A stretch of DNA of 14,909 nt from Phoronis ovalis (lineage: Eukaryota; Phoronida; Phoronidae). Positions 1 through 9,661 of this stretch are shown here, in pieces. Numbering within the stretch: the first letter of the stretch is position 1; every line of letters starts with the position of its first letter. The notes below the pieces were generated by a model, which worked only from the letters and a program-made list of their open reading frames with translations, was not told where the DNA came from and did not search any database. The position numbers and the translations under genes were made by a program. The stretch is taken from positions 1 to 14,909 of the forward strand of contig JAOXYB010030067.1 in NCBI GenBank assembly GCA_028565635.1, written 5' to 3'.

Positions 1-457
1 TTTTGTTGTCCATGTTTTTAATAAGCATCTACTTCTCACCAGCTGTAAACTTCACTAGGGCCAGTCCCTCCAACTGACAGTATTCTTGGCTGGGGGTACA
101 CTCTCGGAGTTGTTTACAACTCACCGAATGTCTAGTTTTCAAAGTGTTTGGTATAAAATTTGTTATACTGTATACTAATTATACAGTTTATTGGTAAACG
201 CTAGACAGAAGGGAATGCAGGAGATACATGTAGTATTCTGTATGTAGTTTAAGTAAATGTTATATCACAGAAATACCACTCTCAAAGTATCTATGTTGTA
301 ATTTGGTTGTTGTCAAGCAAAGGCATGAACATTTATGCAACTGAAGAGCCCTGGTACTGCTCCGGAGTCATTTCCAAATATTGCACCCCAGACCTGTAGA
401 ACCCACCCCTTTCGAAAAAAGCAACCTTTCCTAGATTTGCAAGCCAAACATAGTGAT

Positions 458-471
458 CCCCCCCCCCCCCC
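458..471. repeat. Poly-C tract (14 C)
   Basis: A run of 14 consecutive C bases lies in an otherwise AT-rich intron. It is a simple mononucleotide tract that is likely to vary in length or be prone to sequencing error. No function is evident. Confidence 0.9.
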
Positions 472-847
472 ACTACTACATGCATAATTAAATGACATGG
501 TAGAACTAATGGCTAGATAATGAGTCCATGAGCACAGGATTGCATAAGTTCTGAAGGACTTCAAGACTGTATCATTTTTCTTGTTAATTACATGAGAAGC
601 CTATTAGAACTAAGAACTCAGTTGCCTCCTAAATCAGATCAAATGGCCATACTGAAATTAGGTTTATCTTTATTGTATCATTAATAACAATGAGTAACTA
701 TTAGTCTGTACGATTATAGGCACATTTCTTAATAGTAAAGCTCCAGTGTCCTTTCTGGCTTTGGAATGCTTTGTGAAGTATTGTGAATTAATCAGCTTTT
801 TGCACGGCAGAGGAGACCATACGTTGTTGATTATCATAGCTCATAGC

Positions 848-917
848 GGTAATGTTTTGCATGTGGATTATGTAAGGATATTGGTAATGTTTTGCATGTG
901 GATTATGTAAGGATATT
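848..917. repeat. Perfect 35-bp tandem duplication
   Basis: Two identical 35-base copies (848-882 and 883-917) sit head to tail, each starting ggtaatgttttgcatgtg. The lack of any mismatch points to a recent local duplication (replication slippage) or to an assembly artefact. The flanks on both sides do not continue the repeat. Confidence 0.95.
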
Positions 918-2686
918 TTAGTAGATAAGTCAGTGTTTTCCATAAAATAGTGTATACATGTTCCAGGGCCAATGATATTATTTATGTCAACCCCAAACAT
1001 GGATAGATAAAATGTTGACAAATAATACAAGGTATATGTACTAAAGTTCATTGGTGCCCTTAACAAGTATAAGTTTTTTGTGGAGAACACTGTTAAATGT
1101 TCCAGGTTAATGAGATTCTTAATATTACAAAGCAAATTATAATTGGTGCCAAAACTGTAATATATCCAACAGGGTGCTTCTTTACAAATTTAAATTAAAT
1201 ACTAGAAGTGGGATTAGGTAATCTTACCTAAAATTATCTATCATTGGTATAGGAAGGAAGCAAACATTTCTATTTTTTCATTAGAGAATATTTTATTAAT
1301 ACAATACCATCTTTTTAGATTTAATTAAAAGAAGCTATTACATAACTGTACCAATTTCAATATTCCAGCAAAAATTATTGGAAGAAATAGTTTAAATTTT
1401 AGATTTTTAAATATGAAGAGGCTTTGTGGCTGTGTATAAGTGTGACACATGTGTCAACAGCTTTCACTGTATGTAATAATAATATGTATATTTTGGATTA
1501 ATTGCTTTAGTTAATGGCTAATTGATGTCTTTCATTAACATGCCATGTGTATCCTGTGATTTATTGAAGTTATGTAAATAGTAACAAAATTGATTAACCA
1601 TCATAGTTCATTCAAATGAAATTTTGCACATGCCCAAGACATTCTTATAAGATTTATCTTTAAAGACCCAATGTGGCAGTGTTATTTGACAATTAATCTT
1701 CTTTGTGCAAGACAGTTTAGTCCTAATTGAATGAAGTATGTGTATGTGTGCCCGTGTGCATCTAGAGATTTCCCTCGGAATCCAGATGTACAGAACCCCA
1801 GTTGTGCTACCATTCATTCACCCCTCTTGTCTCAACTTTGGTTCCTCAGCTACTAGCAGTGTCACAACTCTGATTCGGCAGATCAAAGCTCTTTTCTCAT
1901 CACTCGCATGTGTCCACGATGTGTGTTTATGCGATTAAAAAATGGCCAGTTAGGCTTATTTTAATTTTATACATTCAGTGCATGGCACTGGGAAATTTCA
2001 ACCAGTGCAAGCCAGGTACTCGTGTCTTTGACATAAACTAGCAGTTATTCAGTCTATTGCTGTTCTTATATGTATGTTTATAGGAGGCAGATAATCAGTC
2101 AGTGTATGATTGCAGGGACTTGAGTGTAGACTACATGCTTTAATATTTTAAGAAATCAGGTGTTTTGTATATAGAAGGATTAAATAAAAAGTACTTTCCA
2201 GTTTGTCTGATCATTATGCAGTGCATCATCTTTAAGAAATTCTTATTTTTATTTAATTCTTTTATGTAAGTTTCCTGTAAAGATAATAAAGGCTTTATCA
2301 GGTTATGTTTTAGGAATTGACTAATTAGTAAGATTGATTAGAAAAAAACTACATATAGCCTAGACATTCAATTAACAGGACACTTTTGTCTTGCTGTGCA
2401 GTCTGTGCTTCTTAAAGTGTGATTCAAATTAAAAATTCAGGGGGGGTATGTTTCCTCTTGAAAAAGGGAGTAAAATCTTGTAGTCTTCTATAGTGCCAGC
2501 AGATGCCACCACATGCAAATCAAGATATTACATTGCAGGAGAAATTGGCACAATGCAGAATGTCAAGGATCTTCCGTGCTTAAATGTTCTTCTTGGAATT
2601 TGCTGCACTTTACTTGTAGTTAGTTCTACTCATTGGAATACTTCTATAATGATACAGAAAAAGTAAAATTTCCTTAAATTTTCTAG

Positions 2687-2856
2687 GAGCTCCAGGCAGA
2701 AATTGCATCTCATCAGCATGTGTTTGATTCTCTGTCGTCCACCGGTTGGCAGATTATACGAAACGGAGACCAGTCAGACCTTGAGTCAACACAACGACGT
2801 CTGGAAGAAATGAATCAAAGATGGACGAAACTTGAAAAACAATCTTCTCAAATCAG
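2687..2856 (+). CDS. Dystrophin/utrophin-like rod exon A, end of spectrin repeat 22 (human exon 56 equivalent)
   Basis: This internal exon of 170 bases codes for 56 residues plus two bases of a split codon. It begins ELQAEIASHQHVFDSL and ends RRLEEMNQRWTKLEK...QIR. The human dystrophin exon 56 segment has the same plan (LQGEIEAHTDVYHNL ... RRLDNMNFKW), with the helix C Trp conserved. The borders are ttttctag|GAG and ATCAG|gtaaga, entering in phase 0 and leaving in phase 2, the same as human exon 56. The protein is the submembrane scaffold linking cytoskeleton to the dystroglycan complex; this part is rod spacer made of triple-helical repeats. The human exon is one codon longer. The gene could be dystrophin or an undivided invertebrate dystrophin/utrophin ancestor, so I give no symbol. 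Confidence 0.93.
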
Positions 2857-5327
2857 GTAAGATTCTTAAAATACAGATTCTGTTTAGATGTAGTACATAA
2901 CATTATGTAATGAGAGACTTTTAGGAACAGCCAGTAGGGAGCACTAGACATCACCATGCTTCCATCATCTTGCAACTATATCGCATCTTGAACAGGTAAA
3001 CTTTGATTGTGTTACTATGGCAATTGGCTGTAAGCTTACTGTGCTATTTAAAACGAAAAGCAAGAATCTAGTTAGCATACAATAACGTTTAAACATTCCT
3101 CATCTAGAGCTAAGACTAAATGCACAGATCAATTTGCAATTTCAAATGTCGCTCACGGACTATGTGCATTTATATGTATATGTAGTTAGTTACAGTTGCT
3201 GTCAACAGGTGGCACTACTGGTTAACTGTACATTGTTTGCCTGGGCTTGTTACAATGATATCTCAAATCAGACATTTTCTGAAGAAACATAAATTCTAAC
3301 ACTAACCATTGATACTTCTAATCTCAGCATGAAAATGTATATATTGTTAATGATAGCATATTTCAAACAAATTTGTTCAAGTGATGTTTCCTAGAGCTAT
3401 ATAGTTGACACCTTTTGCAAGCTGGTCCATACAGCACACATAGATAAAACGGGTATCATATGTAAAGGCCCCAATTGTTTTAATTTCCAGTACTCGATAA
3501 ATATTTTATTCACTGCCAGAAAAGAAAAAAAAATTGGATGAAAATGTGCTTTCCCAAGTAATATTAAAAGTATAAATACTTTCAGTCTTGGAGGAGTACT
3601 AAGCAATACATCTAACAAGGAATCTGGGTTATGTTTTTGCTGGAACCCTGCTGGCTAATACTGTGCATATTATTTATGGGTTATTGCTCTGTTTCTTCTG
3701 TGTGCTCACTGGCTTCTAATTACTGTCAGTGATCTCCCTTTCTCTGGTACATTTACTTCCAGAACCTGCAGTTCTGGGGATTTTAGCATATTATATGTGT
3801 ATTAGAAATTTGCAAAAAAATTGAAACCTTTCAGAAATAGAAATACAGTTAGCATTAGCAAGGATTTTAGGTTAACATTATTGAAAAAACATTATCGCTG
3901 TGTTGAAAAGGTATGTGATACACACAATAATTATGTAAACATCAGAATTAAAATTCCAGTATATGAAATGTCATTTTGTCAGTTTTTGCAGGCCAGGTCC
4001 AATTCAATTGTTTGATGTGGTGAAGTGTTTATAATTACTAATTATTTTAGTGTTTGGGGCGGGTACAATGTACTAAATGGGTATAATATTCTATGAAAGT
4101 AGTTTCATCATTGAATGTGTTTTTGCACTTTTTATTAACAAATAGAGGTAACTTGCGAATATACTAGCATTTAATTTATTCACTTCGGTTTAATTATGTT
4201 CCCTATGTGCAGTTAACAGTGAAGAAATAAGAATCCCTGACAGCAACTACATAGCATTTGACTCCTTGTTACCATAGCTTCTATGAAAGTAAGACATGAT
4301 GTTGCCATGGTAACTGATATGAACAACACCTTATGATTTGAATTAGATTAGGTTAATTTTAGTATTTATTCTGTCATATTGAAATAAAAACTTCTGATTC
4401 ATAATACGGTAGTTATGATTGGACATTTTTAAGTTTTCAAAAAAAAAATATTAAAGTTAAAAAAGTAATAAAATTAGGTAATACCATGTCCACCATGATA
4501 GCAAAATGCAAATTCCTTAAACACTATAATTTTCTTATTAACTGTTGTTTTAACACAGGAATGATATAATGAAAATACCACAGTTTGCATCTGTTAACTT
4601 TCATCCTGGTGTGAATATTTACCATAGAGATCAGAGGTAAAACTACCCAAGCCGCCTAGGTACCTCATATAGAAAGTACAGCAAACGCATGCGGCAAGTT
4701 AGGGTTGTTGTCTTATAATTACCATTCTATTTGCATAACATTTCTTTAGGTGAGGCACCAACACTTGTCTAAAATGATAAATATGAGGAAAGCAGAAATG
4801 TTACTAAATAACATCATAGATCCGAAATAACATGCTGAGTGTTTTATACATTATGAGCAAATAGTATCATTAGAAGAAGTATTTTGCCTTGCAAGTGAGG
4901 TGGTGGTGGTGTGCGTTCATCCGGGATTTTATCATCAGTAGCAGGCGTTAGTTTGATGTCTTATTCACTGGCGTGCTATTTGAGAAAGTCGCTCTGTGCC
5001 TCTAGTTGATTAACATAGCATTTACCAAGAACTGATACTATAATCAACAAATGTTTCTTTGAGTTGAATCATTCTGACCTTTTTCGATAAAAAAAACCTT
5101 CCAGCAAGTGATAAGGATAAATTGAAAGTGCACTGTGGGTCTTGAATGAGGTGGAATCGTTGTAATTAAGGAGTTACTACAAAACAAATGTTACCAGTTA
5201 CTTGTTTACAGCAACATTAATTCTGATTGCTATATTTGTTGTTAGCAGAAGGTCTAATAGCTGACTGACACATAAATTGTTTAGTTCTATGTACTTTAAC
5301 TGCTGTGGAATGACTGGCTTTCTTGGT

Positions 5328-5392
5328 GGAGCTTTTAGTAGTTAGAGCACTGGTTAACTCTCCCAGCCTGGGTACTTATTTGGAATGCCTGG
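5328..5392 (+). mobile_element. Possible degenerate tRNA-derived SINE head
   Basis: The text agtagttagagcactggtta (about 5336-5355) resembles the A-box and D-arm part of tRNA-derived SINEs. It is followed by ctcccagcctgggtac, which resembles the region before a B box. The B box itself (GGTTCRANNCC) is decayed, and no clear A-rich tail or target-site duplication is visible. It cannot fold into an intact tRNA. This is a weak, eye-based call; it could be a chance match. Confidence 0.28.
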
Positions 5393-5695
5393 CACACAAA
5401 ATGCGTAATAGTGGAATGTGTACCTAGTGTTTTAGTATTCCAGAAACATTTTTCATATTCTACTTGTATATGGAATAATCAATTTTTGGAATCTTCTCCT
5501 TAGACGTTGTCGGATAATCTGGGCAGAAGAAAGTCCAGAAACCAGTCTTGTAACTTGGTTAGTTTGCCGAAACATTGGGGCCATGTTATGAGCCTTTGTA
5601 GGATTTGTATACACAGCTATCTTGGTGCAGTTTTGTTGTTTTAAGTCTGGTTACTCAGCGATTACAATAACAAGGCTTGCCACTATAACAAGCTT

Positions 5696-5935
5696 AACAA
5701 TAAGAAATTGGTTTATTCAAAACAAAAGATTGGATGGTGTTGAAGCTTGGTTGAATTTTTAAGGGTCATTGATCTAAAGTTTATTACTGCGATCTTCTGC
5801 TGTTTCCAGTAATCTGCGTAACAACAAGAAATTAGTTTATTGTCAAAACGCAAGCTTTGCTGGGTGGGGCGTAGGTCTTGGATTGTTCATCGAATGAACT
5901 TTTAACATTGCGATTTTTCATACTTCTACCATGAA
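5696..5935. repeat. Degenerate two-copy repeat, period about 122-125 bp
   Basis: Two related stretches follow each other. The first has taagaaattggtttattc then aaaac (5701-5723) and a later tactgcgatcttctgctg (from about 5784). The second has caagaaattagtttattg then tcaaaac (from about 5825) and cattgcgatttttcatac (from about 5905). The order of the two shared blocks is kept, so the whole unit seems duplicated and then diverged with small gaps. It lies a few hundred bases upstream of the TATA-like box. Its function is unknown. Confidence 0.5.
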
Positions 5936-6082
5936 TTAAGAAAGTAGCCAAAACGCAATCTTCTTCATGCTAAGAGCCGAGCTAAATTAATTTAGAAGAT
6001 CAATCTTACCGCTAAAACTGCAGGTTTCCATGATCTGATTCATTAGAAATATTTATAACATTTGACAAGGAAAAACGGATAT

Positions 6083-6093
6083 TATATAAAAGG
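6083..6093 (+). promoter_or_regulatory. TATA-like box upstream of the large intronic exon
   Basis: The sequence TATATAAAAGG is a close match to a strong TATA box. It lies about 660 bases before the ATG at 6753. No convincing initiator was found 25-32 bases downstream, and in an AT-rich intron such strings occur by chance. Transcription starting near 6110-6120 would give either an unspliced 5' leader of over 600 bases with several upstream ATGs (for example at about 6132) or a short leader exon joined to the acceptor ending at 6722. It is a candidate only. Confidence 0.27.
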
Positions 6094-6704
6094 CTACACC
6101 ATCTGATTGAAAAGTTGATTATAAACTACAAAATGTTTTGCAGTTCTGCAATAGTATTAGTGCGTAATAACGTGTGGTCATTTCCGCCTGTGCAGCAGTC
6201 TGACCAAACTAATTATTCCACAACCTGCTGATGGAGATTATTCAATTACACTGAGTGTGTTCATTAGGTTATTTCTATAGAATGTTAGCAAGAAGCTTTC
6301 AAGAACATTTGTATTTACAAGTGTTATGAAATGCTATTGAATTTGGAAACAACAAGGGATTGGTCTTAACTAAATTAGCATCCAATGATGTGATAAATCT
6401 TTCAAGTTTACTGTCACTTAGTTAAGTATGGAATAATTTGTGTAATTAAAGGTTGTACATATAGTTTGAAACAGTCGGGCACTATTACCTGTTACAGATT
6501 GAGAATAATGTTTCAAAATGACATTTAGAAACATTTCTAAAGATACTCAATAATCAGTTGACTGAAATTGCATTATTGATTCCACCGTTTATATGTTAAC
6601 TGAATTTAATTACTGCAAAATATGCTGCGAGTTATGCGGATTAATATTTACAGTTAAAAGATGATCTGTAGATAGAAATTATATATTTATAGCATTATCG
6701 ACAT

Positions 6705-6722
6705 TTGTATTGGAATTTGCAG
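6705..6722 (+). promoter_or_regulatory. Possible 3' splice site before the large exon
   Basis: The string ttgtattggaatttgcag could act as an acceptor, placing 30 bases of 5' UTR before the ATG at 6753. The pyrimidine tract is weak. Joining rod exon A (phase 2) to this acceptor would give AG|C then TAA, an immediate stop. So if it is used, it serves a separate leader exon and not the full-length dystrophin frame. Confidence 0.35.
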
Positions 6723-6752
6723 CTAAGTTGACAATATTTGGATAAAATAGAA

Positions 6753-9661
6753 ATGATGTCTTTGGTAGAATTGCCGAAGCATAACGGAGAGTATTTTCAT
6801 CCGTTAAAGAACGGTTATTTGAAAATTCCAATGGGTGAGAGGAACAAGTATCCGATATCTCCATGGAATCGGAGAAAAGTGTGCTTTGCTGATGAAGTAC
6901 CTTCACCACCTAACACAAGAAAACAAAATGAAGGAATTTTAAAAAGATCATCATATTGTGATAGCTCGTCAACAACAGAATCTGATTCGGAAAGAAGTTC
7001 CGTGGATAGCGGGCATTTTAGTCGAAGTAGTTACTCTAGTGGTATTTTAAAAACCAGATTTTCTGAAGAAAATTTAGCTGATGTTCCAGAACATGATTTT
7101 AATCAAAATGCAACAAGTTCTAAGTTACGCAGCAAACGTCAGAACAGACCTAGCTTAAACACACCTGATAATTTTGAACATCATCAAGGGCATTTTAACT
7201 CGCAGCAGCTGCAACAGTCGAGTAGGAATTTGTTACATGAAAAAAGTGCTTCAGAGTTAGGCTTACCTTTTCTTCACAGAAATGAACAGCCGTTACGTGG
7301 ATGTGGAGTTTTATATAAGTCTGCCCAAAGATCAGATCCAGATATTTACAGTAACTCGTTCAGTGATGATGAACTAGCAATGGAGAATGTTTCTGTAGGT
7401 TACCAAAGAACATTACCACGATCCCAACAAAAAAGGTATCTCCCGAAAACACCTGCTTCAATCACACAAAAACGTAGGTGTGAACAACATAAAAGTGATA
7501 GTGATATCTCAAAAAAATCGTTTTTTAATGACTGTTTTTCTGACAGTAATGATGTGGGCATTAACTCGTGTTTACAGAGATCAAATTCAGCAAAATCATA
7601 TCGAATGCGTCAAACTCATGCTCATTCCTGGGTTTTTGAACCTAATAATTTAGATTGGTTTTTGAAAGACTTGGAGCTTAGTAAAAATAAAATACAACAG
7701 AGTGATAGCTGTTCTAGTTTAGGTGACTATGATAATGTACCAAGATATGATTATGACGGTAAAATTAAAGATTCCAATAGTACACATCATAAGGGGGTGG
7801 ACAGTAAGATTAAGGTGCAAATTATGGAGAACAATAAGAAACCGATAGTAATTAAATCAAATCCTGATACAGGTATATCAAATTTAAGTTTCTGTACTTT
7901 TAAACCGCCTTCTCCAACAAAGTCTCAATCAGACACGGAAAGAAATGTTTCGGAATATTTAAAAAGTCAGCGGCATAAATACAAATATGAAGAAAGTAAG
8001 GAAAAGAATTCCTCTTTGTCCATTAAAAATTTTATTGGAGATACTGCTAAAGAAAATCCCACTGATTTGTTAAGGAGCAAAGACAAACAAACCTGGTCCT
8101 GTCACAAGGAAAACACTGATAGAGACAATTTAAACAGCTGTGGTCAAGAGGGCGTAAAAAATACATCCAAACAATTAATACCCCCAACAAGGAAAACATC
8201 TGGTTATCAGGAAAAAACCCAAATTAATGTGGACTTAGAAAATACACAAGAACGTGTGGTAGACCCTCCATCAACATTGTTTATAAACTGTAATCCTATT
8301 CTTAATAACAGCACTAATGTCAAAGTACTGGATGAAGCAGATCAGGGGTTTGGAGTAGTTAAAGAGATGGGGCAACAAGTATCATGTACTGGAAAGAAAA
8401 CTGGGAAAGAGCCGTGCAGAAAATGCTCGCCGCTATCTCCGGAGAAGAGGCAAAAACCACCTACACCCGTACGCTCCAGCAGTTTGAAAAGTAACGAAGC
8501 TGATCCGTCTTTTAATAAGCTGCCTAATTCTAATGGGAAAAGTAATGGAAATTTGTCTCGCAAAATTCCGCCAGATTCCAATGGGAAGACTGCATCCATT
8601 TCTGGTGATGAAATTGAAAAATCATCTATTGAAAACGGGGAAATAACTGTTCTGGAACAAGCTCAACATCATCAGACTCTTAATGGCTGTGATTATTCGA
8701 AGCTGGTGAACATTATGCCATCTGATACTTCTGTAAAGGGTGATGAAATTTCTAGCAAAGCAACAAGACATGAAATCAAAAATTCATCAATCATGACCTT
8801 TGAGAACAAAGCAAATAAACTGTCTGTAAAGAAAAGTGAAAAAAGTTATGACCATAGCTTAACTTTAGATGAAATGTTAACAAGACTAGCTGAGTTTAGC
8901 TTTACATCTTCAAAAGTAATTCTAGGAAGTGGTGGCAACAGTGGAAGCATAAATGTTTGTGAAAACAGTGAGCCACAGAAACATAGCGAATTGAGTCGTG
9001 GAGAACTAGATTTAATTTCTTCACAGACACAGACTTTTAAAACTGAAACAGGAAAATTTGAAAATTCTGCAAATGAAAGTAAGCAGCAACACACGAAACC
9101 AAGAAATTATTTAAATTTTCGAGAACTTGACTTGAATCCTACACAACCACAAAGGCTTGACACTGCTGTTGGTATCGCTTCAAGATTTTCAGAATATGCA
9201 AACAACGCGAATCCACAGCGGAACTCGGATGCTACAAGATTCAATGGAGATTCGAATTCATTCATAAATGGAGTAGTAAAAACACCAGTTGTAAAAGACT
9301 TGAACACAACACGTCAAGATAGTACTGATACTATAGATGATTCAACTTCACACTCAGTGACTGCGCTGATATCGGAATTTAACAAAAATACAACTCTACC
9401 AATTCATGACGTCGGAAATGCACCAAAGTTTGTACTGAATATCATCAACGCCTCACCGCAAGAAACTGAGTTAATTCCCAATATTGTACCAAGAAGTGAT
9501 AAGTTATCAAGCTTAAGAAAACAAATGGAGAAATGTAAAGTAGATAGTGGTATTGAAGACCAAATGTGGAGCGAGGCAGCAGAAGAAAGGGGCACGCCAG
9601 AAGACCAGTGGAATCAACTCATCTTCATGCTTAGTGGCCTAGCAGCTTCCATGCAGATACA
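6753..9661 (+). CDS. Large alternative first coding exon of a short dystrophin isoform (970-codon unique N-terminus)
   Basis: The frame is open for 970 codons on the host-gene strand. An in-frame TGA at 6729-6731 lies upstream, and ATG 6753 (followed by a second ATG) has G at -3, so I start there and not at the TTG at 6738. It ends ...ATG CAG ATA CA|gtaagaattt: a strong donor at 9662 leaves phase 2, the phase needed by rod exon B, and the junction would read MQIQ-SRLEGN. The product is hydrophilic and Ser/Asn/Lys-rich, with no signal peptide or membrane segment. Visible motifs are KVCF (residues 42-45, PP1 RVxF type), GILK (61-64 and 97-100), a Trp island (about 291-309), YDNVP (about 325), RQKPPTPVR (about 562-570, SH3-ligand type) and a C-terminal block with DSGIEDQMWSEAAEERG (931-947). 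No enzymatic domain is recognised. If not spliced, TAA at 9663-9665 ends a 970-residue protein. An independent nested gene is the alternative, but the phase match argues for an isoform like Drosophila Dp186/Dp205. Confidence 0.75.

Larger units (their letters stand above)
1..2686 (+). other. Intron upstream of rod exon A (3' part)
   Basis: This AT-rich stretch precedes the first recognisable coding exon and ends in an acceptor (aaattttctag at 2676-2686). I translated for spectrin-repeat sequence and saw none, so the previous dystrophin exon must lie outside the window. Short open frames here show no family resemblance or plausible splice borders. The stretch contains a 14-C tract at 458-471 and a perfect 35-bp tandem duplication at 848-917, listed separately. 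No RNA gene or transposon open frame was seen. It could hide small regulatory elements that cannot be recognised by eye. Confidence 0.7.
2857..6722 (+). other. First part of the 9.8 kb intron, upstream of the large exon
   Basis: This stretch runs from the strong donor gtaaga at 2857 to the start of the large intronic coding block. It is AT-rich and broken by stops in all frames. The frame at 3821-4015 has no recognisable similarity. It contains a possible degenerate SINE fragment (5328-5392), a degenerate repeat of about 122 bp (5696-5935), a TATA-like box (6083-6093) and a possible acceptor (ending at 6722), listed separately. If the large exon is a first exon, its promoter and 5' UTR must lie in this stretch or the end of it. 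Confidence 0.65.

Noticed and set aside
788-1135. 115-residue minus-strand frame
   Set aside because: It spans the 35-bp duplication, has low-complexity AT-rich content and has no recognisable domain.
3821-4015. 64-residue frame in the large intron
   Set aside because: No recognisable similarity or promoter/splice context; its length is expected by chance.
5336-5392. Functional tRNA gene
   Set aside because: Only the A-box-like part is present. The B box, acceptor stem and cloverleaf cannot be formed.
6738-6752. TTG at 6738 as the start of the large frame
   Set aside because: It is not a normal eukaryotic start. ATG 6753 follows five codons later with a favourable -3 G, and a stop (6729-6731) lies just upstream.
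8342-9595. Several minus-strand frames opposite the large exon
   Set aside because: They are antisense shadows of the large coding frame and have no recognisable content of their own.
6723-9661. Large frame as an internal cassette exon of full-length dystrophin
   Set aside because: Joining exon A (ends AG) to the acceptor at 6722 gives AGC then TAA, an immediate stop.
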